This document shows positions 1 to 13,309 of a stretch of DNA of 64,000 nucleotides, in pieces. Each line of letters starts with the position of its first letter. Position 1 is the first letter of the stretch. Under the pieces are notes generated by a model. That model had not been told where the DNA came from. It worked only from the letters and a program-made list of their open reading frames with translations, and did not search any database. The DNA comes from Halocaridina rubra. Its lineage: Eukaryota; Arthropoda; Malacostraca; Decapoda; Atyidae. The translations under genes were made by a program, and so were the position numbers. The DNA is taken from the NCBI GenBank assembly GCA_037179515.1, contig JAXCGZ010001892.1, positions 185,001 to 249,000 on the forward strand, written 5' to 3'.

Positions 1-63
1 AAAGTAGCTGATCTTGCCAAGTGCTATTTTTCCTTTACTATCAGATGCTGTCCTTTGACTAGA

Positions 64-131
64 CCCCTTCGAGGAAGCTTCAGCTGGGGAAGTATTTCCC
101 CTTCGAGGAGGCTTCAGCTGGGGAAGTATTT
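64..131. repeat. 34-bp tandem duplication
   Basis: Two adjacent copies of a 34-bp unit beginning CCCCTTCGAGGA and ending AAGTATTT start at 64 and 98 and differ at about one base. No gene is attached. Confidence 0.85.
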
Positions 132-352
132 CCAGCTATTTCTTATACAATATATGGCCCTGATGGTCCTTCTCTTTAGGAGAGAACGAAAAAGAGCACC
201 CATACGCAAGAGAGATAATTATTTTTTTTTTATTATCCTCACGCATATCATCCTCTTTTTTGGGATTCTTGCCTGGAATTTCTCCAAGGCCTTGGCCTCC
301 CTCATTCAGTTGCAGTTGGATGAAGGACAGAAGAATGTTCTTCATAACATGA

Positions 353-356
<4 letters not shown>

Positions 357-435
<79 letters not shown>
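357..435. repeat. (GA)n microsatellite
   Basis: About 79 bp of nearly pure GA repeat with one GG interruption near 405. Arg-Glu and Ser-Leu frames through it are artefacts. Confidence 0.97.
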
Positions 436-438
<3 letters not shown>

Positions 439-1615
439 GTTAATCTATATTCAGACTTATTTTTCCTCCAGAAATAGTTAAATTCATACCTGATAGAGCT
501 GGTTAACATAAAGGGGCCATGCATCTTTTAAATTTTTTTTCCTCTTTTATCCATTCTGACATATTTCCTCTCTTTCCATAGTTTTTTGCTTCTTGTAATT
601 ATAAAACTAAATTCATCGCGCTTGAATTTTTGCATTTTCCTGGGAGCATCATCTGTATTTGAGTGGAATGAAAAGTTGTCATTAAGCAACAGAAATAGTA
701 TACACCAGTGTGGACAGAGTGCCCTCAGACAGGTCTATCATTTACCAATGTGGATAGCCAGCCCTCCAATAGTTGTGACCATACTCGTACATCATTGAGT
801 AGAGGAAGCACCAAAATATAACTTGATTAGAAGTTCCAGGAGTTTCTTCCGTATCCATGGCACTTATAATGACGGTAAATTGAATAGGCTATTAATTAGT
901 TACTTTGTGACTTCTAGAGAGGACAAAGGAACAAGTATACTCTTGTTAATATGTTTACTGATTCAAGGTAGATGTTATCATGTTCTTTTCTAGACTGGAC
1001 CCAGTTGGTCGTTTCAGCATTGCCAAGATGAGAAAAGGTTGACTGCCCTGAAGAAATCTTGTTGATTGCTTAATAAGATTTCTTTCTTAACATCAAGATA
1101 TTGTCTTTGGCGCACATATTATTATGAAAATAACTTTTACTAATAAGTGAAGTTAGGAAGGAAGGGAAATTAATACTTCCGTTGGTGTTTAAAACAGAGC
1201 ATATCATATTGCCTCGTATTCTGGGGAAATCTCTATACAAAGTAGAAAGGCGTGAGAGATTAACATGTATATACCATATCTTGATTGGAATCACACAGTT
1301 TTTTACTTGTGAAGTAGAATACATCTGATGGAAATGTACATGTTTTCGCACATGGAAGAGACATTCCTCGCCTCCACTAAGCAGCAAGTTTTACATCTCC
1401 CATTGTATAGACAGGATATGTCTACCAATAAAACTTTGCAGTTCAAATTTCCAAGCAGATCATAGCCTTTAAATACTGGAATACGGGATTACCCCATGGA
1501 TGAATTCTTGTATAATTGGTTGGCTGTATTATACTTCTTGTGTATTTGGAATTTAATGTGTATTTTTTCCACGTAGATCATTCTTACAGAGTGCATTTTT
1601 CTCTTTTTGGAACAG
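436..1615. other. Non-coding, upstream or intron of the membrane-protein gene
   Basis: No convincing exon or RNA gene was seen. The first recognised exon to the right enters through a splice acceptor, so this stretch is probably intron; earlier exons may lie outside the window. Confidence 0.55.
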
Positions 1616-1794
1616 ATCAGTCACGCCCATGGTGGATGAGCTGGAATCGCAAGTATGTTCTTCTGTGTGGGACGTGTGGGTGTTCAGCGGTTCTGCTGGG
1701 CACCTTCTACCTCATTATATATTTCGTCCTCAGGTCCTACACGTCCTCGCTTCAGTACTTCGAAACCATCCCCACCTATGTGCCCGCCGCTGTG
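1616..1794 (+). CDS. Membrane-protein exon a (TM1)
   Basis: Acceptor after TTTTTGGAACAG, donor GTATGT. It enters with two bases completing a codon and ends in phase 0. It encodes PWWMSWNRK then a long hydrophobic run (YVLLCGTCG..IIYFVL) and ends TYVPAAV. The frame stays open leftward to an ATG at 1516, but the pyrimidine tract favours splicing here. Confidence 0.8.
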
Positions 1795-4700
1795 GTATGT
1801 TTAAGGTTGCAACAAATTGACAAATCTGAGTTGCATCTCATGTACTGCATTAATTATGAAACTTTAAAGCTTCTTTCCCTTTCTTCAAAGAATAACTGAA
1901 ATATTATTATTGCGTAATATTGTAATCTCTCATGAAGGTTCTATAATTACATAGCTTTCTGTAATTGGTATTTATTTCATTCCAAACACTTCATATAATT
2001 TTCAAAATGTGTTTCTGTTAGATTATTGTGATAGTATTGCTTGTATACATGGTGACAGTATTTCATTCATATGCGGGTTATGTTGTCTGTATTCTTTATG
2101 TTTTGTTATATAATCATATATAATCACTCGTGTAAGAGTACTCTCCTGACAGATTGCATTGCAGTTATCACAAGAACTAGAAGATTTACAGTATCATATG
2201 CTCTTTAATTATTAAAAAGCTACAAAACACAATCTTATTATTATCAATCTAGCAGGCTTAGTAATATTGTTTCACAGATTATATCAGTTTAACATTAGTT
2301 ACTCTTCTTATTGCTTTCTAACCCATTCTTCATTCTTGCAATGTCAGTCTAAAATTGAACTACTTTTCTGCTGTTTAATTAAGATTATCATGCAAAAAGA
2401 TCTTAACTGCTCTCATGATCATTACATCAAAATAGATCAGTCATTTTTACTTAAACAATCCTTAATTTAAGTTATTTTGTGAGTGTTAGATTATATCACT
2501 GCTATTTCGCAATTACTGACTTTATAAATCCCTTAAGATAATAGAAACCGTATCTGATATACTCTGGCTAACTTAATGTCATAAGTATTATCCTTCGTAC
2601 CGTAAGTGTCCTGCACATTCATATTGAGAAAATGCCTCGATACACTTTGACATAGTTTGCCTATCCAAGGTTACTGTTGGTTATATATGATCCTATTCAA
2701 TTTCTTTCCAGTTGAATCTGACTGGCCTCTTGGTACTCTGTTTCATAAAGAGAAAATATAGATTTTCCATTCTGGTAAGTATACACTTCTGTTGTTACAA
2801 GTAAGTAATTTTAGTTTGTACTTCTTAATGTAGGGATTTTAACGTGAACCCTATTAGTCTAGAAACTACATTTTACGTATAGACACGAAAATCATAAGAG
2901 AGTTCTACTGAAGTTTAAAGATAACTGCTACATGGATTGAGGTGCTGAAAAAAAATAGAAGTATGCAATTCTTTTTGAAATCCATATTTATGCATTATAT
3001 TGTGGGAACTTGAACCATGACTTGATTGAATGTGAGTCCACATCGTACTATGTATAACCAAAGAGGTCCTGAGAAAATATATTGAAACTTTTGCTAAAAA
3101 CTTTAAATTGCAAAAGATAAATTTGATCCTTGTACTCTGTAGTTTTTAGTCTAAAACACTGAAGGTGTTCTAGTATCCATCCTAAACTTCGGTATAAGTA
3201 GCAGTCAGTTCTTTCTAATCCTCTTTGTTGTTCTGTGCACAGTTCTGTGATATACATGTGGAAAGTATTGCATGAAGAATTGCATGATTGGTATTCAGTA
3301 ATAGGAGAGGAACTTAAGATTTTTTTTTATTTTTTTTTTGTGTGAAAAGAAATCGGAGTGTCAGTGTTTTGGCAGATTTGTTTACAGAAATGAAAGTTAA
3401 TAATATAGTAAAGAAAATTTATGCATTGTTAGCAAAGGATTACCATGAGACATATGGATAGAAGAATATTTAGGAGTATTTACATGACATATATGATGTC
3501 CTAACTTGAATTTGCAGCTCCCGTATGGAATATATCCGTGAAATAACTTTTTAACAAGCTGGTGAATATTCATACATGCTACAAGGCTGGTCGTTTATAT
3601 ACGCAATCTTGGTTATGAGATAAAGCTAATGGAATTGAATTGTCAAAAATATTAAGATATCTATGTCTTTTAAAATGCAATTTTGTATTTCTAGTTATTA
3701 AGGTCTGCCCTTTCAGAGAGGGCATCACTATCCCATACGTATTTACAGCAACCTTTCCGTAATTTCCTACCGACAGATCAAAGTAACCGGTTGCCTGTGC
3801 TTGTTATGTGCTGTGCTGTGTGTCGTTGTAACTGTGACCACGACAGTTCTCCACATGAATCGTCTGCAAACGTTGCAAGAGTGTGAGTTTTTTCCTCACT
3901 CGCACTCATGCACATGTACCCCATACACAGGTGTTTTGGACCCCACTCACGATGGTTAGTGTTCAAGTTCTGTTAAAAAAATTGCAATAATGTTTTGTTG
4001 CCAATTCCTGTCAAGACTGCGAGGGAACAGTGTAAGAGTAAAAATAAATATGAATGGTATTGATTTTTTTTATTTTTGGTTGGATATTTTTTGTCTTCAG
4101 ATTATCTTTAATATAGGGCACTGATTTCTTCAACCATTTCATTTTTGGTAAATATTAATTGTAAAATAGTGCCCAATTTACTGTTATGGGTAAATCTTAC
4201 CGGAGACTGACAATAAGTTCTTAAAAGCATGCTCATGTTGTTTCAGTACGGTATGTGTTCAGCTTGGAAAGCCATGGTATAAATTGTGATGTCATTCATG
4301 GTCCCTTGTACTCGTGCCTTCGAGCACTCTTTGGTCTCTCTGTCATAGGCATCCTTGTCTCCATCTTCTCTTGCATGCTCGTCTATCAACTGCTAAGGTA
4401 AGTGCCACTCTTTTTTCTTTGTCAAAACTTCTTACAAAACTACCCTGAAAGCAACTTATATTTGCAGTAATAATAGAGATGTCATGTTCTGCAGAACTCA
4501 AAAGGGTCATCACATGTGTAGCAAAAGAATTGCTGTAGCATGTCTTCAACAAGTCCTGCCCATCCTTGCCTCCTCAGCAGTTGGTTTCGTTGCCAACAAT
4601 TGCTATTCCAGCATTTCACGCTTATCCTCCTTTCTGGACAGAATCTCACTTCAATTCTCGTGATCCAGTTGCTCACAGATTATGTTGTTGTAGCTCAGAG

Positions 4701-7700
4701 GCAAACCTATTACTTATTCTGATTTCACTGGTTTTAAAACTAGAGATGATATTCTTATATGTTGACTATATTCACTGCCATGACCTAAACTAAGTCATTC
4801 TCACCATTTCGAGCCCATTGCATGTATAGCCATGGGAAGCGGATTTACCCCGACTTGTTCTTTCAACTGCATCTATGTTGTTACATTTTTAATTCCATAC
4901 TAAGGTACAGACTGGATAGATTTCCAGTCTTGTTTAGATATTGGGAAGATACGGAGTGTGTCAATGAAAGTTCATGTAACGTTGCTTCATCTTAATTGCA
5001 TTAAGTATATTCTTTTCACTTATGATAACACCCTTATCATATATTTTTCAATTATGCTAAATATTTTAATGTTCTCCAGTCAATACTGTGAGATTTTTAG
5101 CCTACATTAATCTCGACTCTTACTCTTAGATATACATCCTTATATATGTTTAACAATCTCAACTAATGCCATTTTTACTCTTTTACTTATAGTTATGAAT
5201 GTCAGAAATATAAAAGACGGCTTTTTATTATTTGCATTTAGCATTCTGTCTTTCCTAATTCTTATGATCTTTCATCCTTCAAAAAGCAGATCTATCGTCA
5301 TCTCAGAGCCTAGTCCTCCATATCTCTGGTTCCTCTGTACTTTGACCGTTTTTTTCTGTCTGTCGTTTTCCTTTGTGTGACATTACCTCACCTCTGCCTT
5401 GCCCTTAACCTTTTTCTTTTCCTTCGTCTTGGTATTTTCTCGTGCCCGGGCCTTTATTGATGAGGGCAGTTTCTGCCTGTCCCAGTGTCACACTCTTAAA
5501 AAAAAATGCTGTATATCAATAATCTTTATGTAGAGTACTGCATTATCAGTGTTGTAGTGACCTACTAATGTACATCTAAGGTTTTTTTTTTTATATACTA
5601 AGCCATGAAAAGAAAAAGATGTACTGGGAACAACTGGAGAATCGCCGACGTCTCTTGTATCGTCGTGGGCCGACCCCTAATGCCTGTTCTTGCTGTGATG
5701 AATATGGTTTTGTACCTCCATCAGAGCTATACCCCTGGGCACTCTGGGACACCATTGACGACAGGTACAGTAAAATTAGTGGTTTATATATCACTACTTA
5801 CATAATTTATAGTTACAGGAATTATTCCAGGAGCTAAGCAAATCCCAAGAAGTCAGGATGTAACTGGCAATGTCTATGCAAATTTACAATGCTGTATTAT
5901 TAGTGTCCCCTTTCTGGATTATCTTGTATTATACTTTTTCTACTCTCATTCCTTAGAAACCTTTAAAGACTGTCTTTAAGAATAACTATTACTTTCATCT
6001 TTGTATTTAGTTTTTGTCTTCAAGTCTGTACTGTAAAGTTACCTGGAAATGTATTTTCCAGTTTCCAGTAATATATTTTTGTTTATCACATAATGACAGG
6101 TACTGGTCAGGTGGGCAGTTTTGCGGAGCGGGAGCGGAAGATGCTTCGAATGCCTCTCGGTCTGTTTTGTTAAGCACCACTACTCCACAAGGGCAGGGGC
6201 CCTTATGGCTGCCTTGGAATGGGGCATGGGGGGCTTCCAGAGGTGCTATACCACAACAAGAGCAGGCCGTATCTCCTCTAGATTCCACTGCAGCTACTAC
6301 GGGTGAAATTAATCAGAGGTAATGCTATTCCTGAATTATACATTGGGCTCAACACTGCCCTGACAATCATCTTCAAGAAAAAGTTATTATATTAAACTGA
6401 AGTTTAATATATGAACTTTTTCTTGAACTGTGTAATTATTATAGGTACACGAAGAGTATTACTGATAATAGAATAAATGTATGAAATAAATTTTTTTTCA
6501 TATTTTATGTTGCAAATAATTCGCCTGTACCTTTCATATATAAAGAAATAGTGTATTTCTCTAGCATTCTGGAATATAGAGGCAGCCCATTTTATGTAAG
6601 AAGCTCATTGCTCTCTCGGTTTCACTGGATATAAACAATTTGACTTTTATAATCACCACTAGAATTGAACAAATTAAGGACAGTAAAAAATTTATCACAA
6701 TTCGGATGTGCATTGATATCTTAATTAGTATACTCTGTAAATGCAACATGAACTTTGATTTTTGAATGATGAGAGTTGCATTTTAGAAAACAATAATTAA
6801 GCTTTAAGCTCTGGAGAGGCTTCCTATCAAACTTTCATTTTCACTTAAGACCACTCAGACATAAGGATATTTGTAAACATGTATATACTTTTTAACTATT
6901 TGATAAGGATGTAGGTAATAAAGGAAATAATTACAAACTAAGAGTAAGGCACAGATTATTTATATCACTGACTTATATGTAAAATTACTTGACATGTTCG
7001 GATATACTGCTCTTGCGACTTGATTCAGGAATAATACATTCTTAAATTTTCATATATTGTTTTTTTTATTATTCAGATACACAGTGTAATTTTAAAAGGA
7101 AACGGTGATTGCGTATATTACTATGTGTCAATATAAATATTATCATGAAATTTCTCATGACCTAACAATCACAAAATTATGGGAATCCAGATTAAAATTC
7201 TAGCCTAGGGAACAAATTTAAGTTTAAAAATCTAAAGATGCTTTGATTAGTTAAGAATGTAATGATCTCCTCTAAAGAAAAAATGCACAGAATAGAAATC
7301 AAATATCATTAGTTTGATGTCATTTATCTATAATTGCCCAAAAAGTTACGTACCAATTTGACTAATATTTGATTTAGGTTTATAAGGCATAATTAGCTAA
7401 TGTTTTTCTACAATTGTGCCAAAACTCTCCTTTCAGTGGTGAGGAGAGTCGTGCCCAGTTAACAGGAATATTATTGCGACCATTCCTTCCTAGGGGTCTA
7501 GAGAATCGCCTTGGACTTAGGAGACAACATCCAACTGCGCATCACAATCGCAGGCCACTATCAGATCCAGGAGTAGCGTTACAGCTGCCACGTTATCCTC
7601 CACCTTTCGCAGAAGGATATTTGCCCCCGATGGCTTATCAAGATGCCTTTCCTCGATACATGTGGGGACCTCCTCCACCCTATTCGCAACCTACTTCGTC

Positions 7701-9249
7701 GGAAAATCTGGCATTACAAATATCGCCTCACCATCATCCCAACATGCCTGCTTCATCTGCTTTTCAAGGAGTAGTCACACAGGCAATGCACGCATCTCCC
7801 GCTCATCGTCCTGCTACTCTTGCCGATTTAATGCAAGGTCCTGCTAGTCCAACAAGTAATACTCTGTCCTCGCCCAGTGATGACTCCGAGATTTTGAGCT
7901 CTGGATCTCAAAACCAGCGATTAGTGCGTTCACGATACAAAGCAGTCACAACGGAGCATAGTGGAATGCTTGGAACATCTAGTTCCCTTCCATCTAGACA
8001 TCGCATGAGACGACTTCCTTTGGGTCATGTCAAGTCTCTTGGAGATGTAAATGAGCACAAACTTGATGAACCTCTAGAGGTATTATTCTGTGATGGAAAG
8101 GATATAACTTCCCTTGATAAATTTCATTCACAAGCTGATTTACCCCATGATATGTATCGTACAAAGCATATAAAGAGCATTAGTGATCCAAAAGTAATGT
8201 ACACTAGTGGAAAAATGGAACAGGAATCAGAACTATATTTTGCAGATGTGTCTTCATGTGTGTCTATTCGACAAGATGGAGAGGATATGTTATATTATTC
8301 AGAACCTACTAGTTCTGGGAGTCAGAATACACCATCACCTAATGATAAAGAAGTTCTGGAAGGAGCCTTAAATCATACGTACGAACAAGTCCGTGAAAAA
8401 GACGATGACAGTTCTCATCATGCCTCAGATGACACTATGATAGTACATACGTCATCGTCTGACCACAGTCTTGCTGCAGAAACTGAAAATACCTATAGTA
8501 TTGTTTCTCCTTTGACGGATATGTCGAGCACATCCCCAATGATCACTGACACAGATGCTTATTCATGTTATACTCCAACTACTTCAGGTCCATCACCCTC
8601 TTCACCGAGTCAGAGAGACATTACACCTTCAGCACACCAGACTTTAAACCAAAATTTAGCTATCCATCCCCTTAGACAATTACATCCTCTTCACCCACTT
8701 CATGCGGTGCATCACATACATCCTGGCCATGCTGGGAAAGTGCGTCTAAATGATAATGATCCAATCTCTTCGCAGTGTATTAGCCAGGCTGATGTGGAAC
8801 ACTGCTATGAGACTTTACCTGATCGTGATAGTGAGGCTATAACAAGAACACAGGGAGCATCAGTATCCTTAAAACACGAAGATGCTCCTTCTCATCTCTC
8901 TGACGCATCTGACTTGAATGGCAATGTTACCGTCACAGAAGCTATTGTGCATATGGGTGCTTCTGTGGCTGAGGGTTCGAATCTTGCTAATAAAAGGCCT
9001 TCGAGGGCTAATTTATCTCTTCCCCTTCATCGGGGTATGTCTTCTTCTAATACTCAGAATGATATTATTAAAGTAGAATCATCAAATCCAGATTCAGAAA
9101 TGCTTTCCCTAGATCAAATAAGAAGTCAGGGTGGAAGACGAATAGGGGAAAGAATATCATATCATAACTCAGAACCAAATACTCCAGCGGATCGAAGAAT
9201 TCATTCTGTCCAGGATTTGTTGTTCACTCTCAAATCAGTGAATGTATAA
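1616..9249 (+). CDS. Four-transmembrane PPxY protein, spliced, 5'-partial (ENTREP/FAM189-like architecture)
   Basis: Seven exons (1616-1794, 2712-2774, 3777-3882, 4247-4397, 5603-5764, 6100-6318, 7437-9249) join in phase through GT/AG sites and give about 896 residues to a TAA stop. Four hydrophobic segments fall in exons 1 to 4, followed by a Cys-containing basic juxtamembrane region and about 600 Ser/Pro/Thr-rich residues. A PPPPY motif at 7669-7683 is a class I WW-domain ligand of the kind bound by NEDD4-family ubiquitin ligases. Four TM segments plus cytoplasmic PPxY resembles ENTREP/FAM189 endosomal adaptors, but no diagnostic block was recalled, so the family is a guess while the gene itself is well supported. 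The start codon is not visible. A role in membrane-protein trafficking is inference only. Confidence 0.85.
2712..2774 (+). CDS. Membrane-protein exon b (TM2)
   Basis: A 63-bp exon between TTTCTTTCCAG and GTAAGT, phase 0 at both ends, encoding LNLTGLLVLCFIKRKYRFSIL. The basic KRKYR stop-transfer segment follows the hydrophobic run. Confidence 0.8.
3777..3882 (+). CDS. Membrane-protein exon c (TM3)
   Basis: Acceptor CGACAG, donor GTGAGT. It encodes a Cys/Val-rich membrane span (IKVTGCLCLLCAVLC..) ending HMNRLQTLQE and leaves one base for the next exon. Confidence 0.8.
4247..4397 (+). CDS. Membrane-protein exon d (loop and TM4)
   Basis: Acceptor TTTCAG, donor GTAAGT. It encodes an extracellular or lumenal loop with two cysteines (GINCDVIHGPLYSC) and a fourth span (LFGLSVIGILVSIFSCML). 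It ends with two bases of a Ser codon completed by the next exon. Confidence 0.8.
5242..5506 (+). mobile_element. 3' end of a Jockey-like non-LTR retrotransposon (intronic)
   Basis: Closely matches 12021-12290: the last residues of a reverse transcriptase C-terminus (FHPSKSRS, then SPPYLW), a T/C-rich 3'UTR with a CCCGGGCCTTTATTGATGAG block, then TGTCACACTC and a poly(A) run. It is 5'-truncated and lies in the intron between exons d and e. Confidence 0.85.
5603..5764 (+). CDS. Membrane-protein exon e (juxtamembrane)
   Basis: Entered after a T-rich tract and TACTAAG. The first base completes Ser, then HEKKKMYWEQLENRRR, a CSCCDEYG cysteine cluster and PWALWDTIDD follow. The donor GTACAG is weak but keeps phase 2. 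Confidence 0.78.
6100..6318 (+). CDS. Membrane-protein exon f
   Basis: Acceptor AATGACAG, donor GTAATG, phases 2 and 2. It encodes YWSGGQFCGAGAED then a low-complexity Ser/Thr/Pro/Gln stretch. Confidence 0.72.
7437..9249 (+). CDS. Membrane-protein terminal exon (PPxY cytoplasmic tail)
   Basis: After CTCCTTTCAG the frame is open for about 604 codons to TAA at 9247-9249. The product is rich in Ser, Pro, Thr and His with no fold recognised. Visible motifs are PPPPY (7669-7683), PRYPPPF near 7590, a His/Pro run near 8680-8730 and a C-terminal VQDLLFTLKSVNV. The long open frame in AT-rich DNA with many synonymous-looking codons supports real coding. Confidence 0.9.
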
Positions 9250-9829
9250 GTGTAGTGATGATATCAGTGTTATTTAGATACTGTTTTAGTGCAATGAAAT
9301 TAGTACTTAAAGTAGAGATGACACAAGTATGCTGTGATTATCCATTTACAAAATGAACGTTTATTATGTAATAATGACTAGTGATTGTTTAGAATTCTTT
9401 ATAGATTATTAATTTCTTGAGAATCTAAACTATGCAAATGTTGTGAAATTTCAGGATTTCCTGATCACTTTTAGCCTCTGAAAAATATAGGCAAAGCAGT
9501 GATAAAGAAAAGAGACTGATACAAAAGTTATTAAAGTTTCATTCAAAATATTCATTAGAATGTAAGTTCACCAACTGTCCTATGTTCTCATAGAAAAAAA
9601 TAGTGATTTGTTGAAGCATTTAGAAGATACATTCTGTAGGTTACGTGTTAAATGAAACGTCTATTAATAATGCCTCATGTGGTGAGAGTAGAAAGGAATG
9701 GAAAAGCAAGCAGCACTAACAATATCTATGATGTTGGTTAGACACGTTTACTAAACCCTTTTCAGGTGATGGTTGCTTCATATTTTTCATAAGGTCCACC
9801 CTCTCTTTGCTTTAAAGTGCTGCAATAAA
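9250..9829 (+). promoter_or_regulatory. Probable 3'UTR with AATAAA signal
   Basis: Non-coding AT-rich sequence after the TAA. The first canonical AATAAA downstream is at 9824-9829. Assignment rests on proximity only. Confidence 0.45.
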
Positions 9830-11679
9830 GTAACTTCTATGCTTTGAATCTTTTTGATAAAGTTATCTTCGGACTCATTTCACATAAAAGGTTCAAAATA
9901 CTTTTAATAGCAACCCAAGGAGAATGACCTCTATGTAAATGTGAACTAGCCTGTAGGATTTAACTAGAAATAAGGTAAACGAAGGTTGTGTAATGATAGT
10001 TATATATGAAAAGTCCATTAAAGTAAGCGTTCTATGAGGTAAGCACATCTCTTATGTAATACTGAGTGTTTTATATTACTGTGTCTCATGAGAATATATT
10101 TATTCTTGCATATAAATGGAGAGTATTCAGTAGAGGCTTTAGTCATCGAGGGATAATCACCCAGCATTGCAGTCTTTGCTACTGGGCCACACTTTTGATT
10201 TTATAATGTATAAATTTTGAAAATATCACAATGAGAAGAGAGGATGTTACCCATGTAAACAAGACCTGTGATTTATCAGAGGTTACCCTAGGATCTGATA
10301 GGTAGGACCCTTATGAGCTTTCTCTCCTCCCCCAGTTTGTTTAGTAACTTACTTTTATTCATTTCTGCCTGTTAGTAACACGAGATATTAACTAGCTATA
10401 ATATTAATTTCTGCCTGTTAGTAACACGAGATATTAACTAGCTATAACTGCTTACTAACTTGGAAAGTCATACAGGCCAACAATTATTCCTAGTTAAAAT
10501 GAAGTATCTCTTTATCTATTTAGCAGTCTGTCTTTTCAGCTTATATATGTCTGTTTATTTATTTAGTTAGCCACTTAGTTATTCATTTTATTTATTTATG
10601 AGCTAAAAGCTTTTCCGAGTAATTTTGACTAAAAATATCATTAATACACCTTCACAGAAATGTAACATAATTAACTATGTTTCATGATGTATTTTTAATG
10701 CTCTTCTCTGTACTTTCCAATATTTCTTTCTTTGAGTCTGTATTATATGACTATGCCGTCTACATTTTGTAATATTTTCATATTCTTATACAGTACATAT
10801 TCTTTAATAACTTTTTTTTTTAAATAATTCTTTTAAATAAGGTATGACATTATTCTAAGTCTAATCATTTGTACCTGTTGGAAATTCCAAATGACAGAAG
10901 TAAGCACTGTATTGTGTTCTATTTAATTATGTCACAAGGAATGCTTGGATAATGCAACTTCGATGTGAGCCAGGAAATCATCTACTTCTTAACACATTTA
11001 CATCAATACTGCAACAATGCCCCATCAACAATGAATATCAGCACTAAATTCCTCTCTCTTTTACCCATCATCAGAGGTTTTCATCTGTTTCATAATTTCT
11101 GTAGTGTTGAAAATTGCAAGTGGTCTGTTTTACAACTTCAGATAGATTTCAGAGATTTTGTTAACAGTGGGATACTCACAATTGTTATGGCTTTGATGTA
11201 TTATCACAGTGACACTGCTGTGCCTCATGTTCCAGTATTTCAATCTGTTATACATGTTGACTTCTGAGGAGAAGAAAAAGGTGTCTTGAAAGCATGCTCT
11301 TTTCAACTCGATAGTTTGTTCAAGCACCTTTAATTTCTCCTGAAAAAATTTAAGAGCATAAGATTTTTCATAGCTCCTCTGGCATTTCTCTTTCATATGC
11401 CCTATATGCCTGTTTTTGCACTCTCGTTTCGACATTCATTATTGAGCCAATTCTCTCTGGTATCAATAAGTTTTTTTTCCTGATAGTGTCGGATTGTTAA
11501 ATCTCAAAATCCTCATTAAATAATTAATATATCTCTTGTGCAGATTTCATATCAGAACTATTCCCCTAATCAATACTTGCAGTGATCATTCATTTATCTA
11601 TAATCTCTTTCTGAATTTAGTTTTCATCTCCATTATCCTCTTCTGTCTGACCTTGATGTTGTACTCCTGATCCAGTGAC
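9830..11679. other. AT-rich non-coding DNA
   Basis: No exon, RNA gene or recognised element apart from the 46-bp tandem duplication listed separately. Confidence 0.5.
10361..10446. repeat. 46-bp tandem duplication
   Basis: The unit beginning ATTTCTGCCTGTTAG and ending ACTAGCTATAA occurs at 10361 and again at 10407 with no difference seen across the shared 40 bp. Confidence 0.9.
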
Positions 11680-12290
11680 AATATTTCTAGTAGAATACTG
11701 CTCACACATCTGGTGTGCTTCTTCTTATACTTATCTCCTTGACCGGGTTGAATCTAAGGCAGTCAGACTCATTACTGATCCTTCTCTTACTTCTAATCTG
11801 GATTCTCTCTCTCTTCGCCATAAGGAATCTTCCCTTTCTCTTTTCTATCGCTGCTCTGATGAGTTGGCAAGTTGTATCCCTCCCCCACTGCCAAGGTTGC
11901 ATAACGCTTGCCAAGCGTCCTCATCTCACAGGTACTGTGTGGAGATTTGTAGCTCGTGGATTGTTCGGTGCAGCAACTGCTACTTGCCATCTACCTCCAG
12001 ACTCTGGAACTCTCTTACTCCTTCTGTCTTTCCTAATTCTTATGGCCTTTCATCCTTCAAAAAGCAGATCTATCATCATCTCAGGGCCTAGTCCTCCATA
12101 TCTCTGGGCCCTCTGTACGTTGACTTTTTTTCTGTCTGTCGTTTTCCTTTGTGTGATATTACCTCATCTCTGCCTTGGCCTTAACCTTTTTCTTTTCCTT
12201 CGTTTTGGTATTTTCTCGTGCCCGGGCCTTTATTGATGAGGGCAGTTTTTGCCTGTCCCTGTGTCACACTAATAATAATAATAAAAAAAA
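11680..12290 (+). mobile_element. Jockey-like LINE, 5'-truncated C-terminal end
   Basis: One frame to about 12091 encodes the reverse transcriptase C-terminus: YCSHIW, SKAVRLI, LSLFYR, TSRLWNSL and FKKQIYHHLR in order. The shared 3'UTR block, TGTCACAC and an (AAT)n/A tail follow. Truncated, so no longer autonomous. The same family lies at 5242, 31150 (reverse) and 54733. Confidence 0.88.
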
Positions 12291-12676
12291 TTTACTTTTA
12301 ATGATATTTACTAAGCAAGTTTACCAGGTATTCCAGCAACAGGCTGGCCATGAAAGTCAAGAAAGGACCGCATAAGGCCCTGTCAATAACAAGCTCACAT
12401 CCAGGAGTTGTTATAATAATGATATGTAATTTATGAGTATTATGACCTATCACCAACGATCAACTTCCATCTCGGAGTAACTGCAGAATCCGAGTGTTGG
12501 TTTTGTAACTTGCTGAAGGAGAAATTCGGGCTAGTTGACTCTATACGATGTGCAGTTGTATGAATGTGAGTGTTTGAGTATGATTAGAGAGATATAAGAA
12601 TGGACATATATTTTGTATTGATTATTTCTTGTTTCGGTGAGATATGGTTTTATTTTGAATACAATAATACTTTACT

Positions 12677-12710
12677 GTTATTATTATTATTATTACTATT
12701 ATTATTATTA
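12677..12710. repeat. (ATT)n microsatellite
   Basis: About eleven ATT units with one ACT interruption. Confidence 0.9.
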
Positions 12711-13309
12711 CCTTATGTCTTATGATATCACTGCTTAGTTCACACCTAAGCATTAATAGCTTATTCAATCTTATTGATACTTAGTAACACATTCCCTGAT
12801 ACTCAATAAAATAGCAAGTACAGTACACTGTACTTCAATAAGGGTACCAGTATTTGTTCTGCAGCTACTTATAAACTAAATGAATTGAATGACGTGATAC
12901 ACTCAAACACAGCTAAAGGCACTAATGAATACTATCCATTTAGAAATCACAATTAAAGAATATATCTGTTTGTGTAATGTAAAAAGATACTCAAAAGGTC
13001 ACTTGGACTTCATATTGCTCAGCGTTTCTAAACAGTGTTCAATGAAATATATTTATGCCATATAGAGTACTGTACTGGTAATGTGTAATTGTTTTGGTTT
13101 CCATACTTATAAGAAGGGCAATATGTCGAGTCAGCTATATTTCATAAATGTATTAAGAAGTAAAAATTTAAAGGTCATTATTGATAAATAAACAGCTACA
13201 ATCTTGTAATGCTAGTTCAATATTAAGGGTATTTACTACGGTTTTATAAACGTTTCAAACTCTGCAAGATGTCTATAGTGAGGCCTCATATTCTTCCTTG
13301 TCTTCCTGC

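Noticed and set aside
342..524. Ser-Leu or Arg-Glu repeat frames over GA arrays (also 28689, 37957, 38038)
   Set aside because: Direct translation of (GA)n microsatellites.
1516..1615. In-frame ATG at 1516 as start of the membrane protein
   Set aside because: The peptide is low quality and a strong pyrimidine tract plus AACAG precede 1616, so an upstream exon is likelier; not excluded without RNA data.
10965..11435. Overlapping frames of about 100 codons on both strands
   Set aside because: No homology, no splice context and composition like surrounding non-coding DNA.
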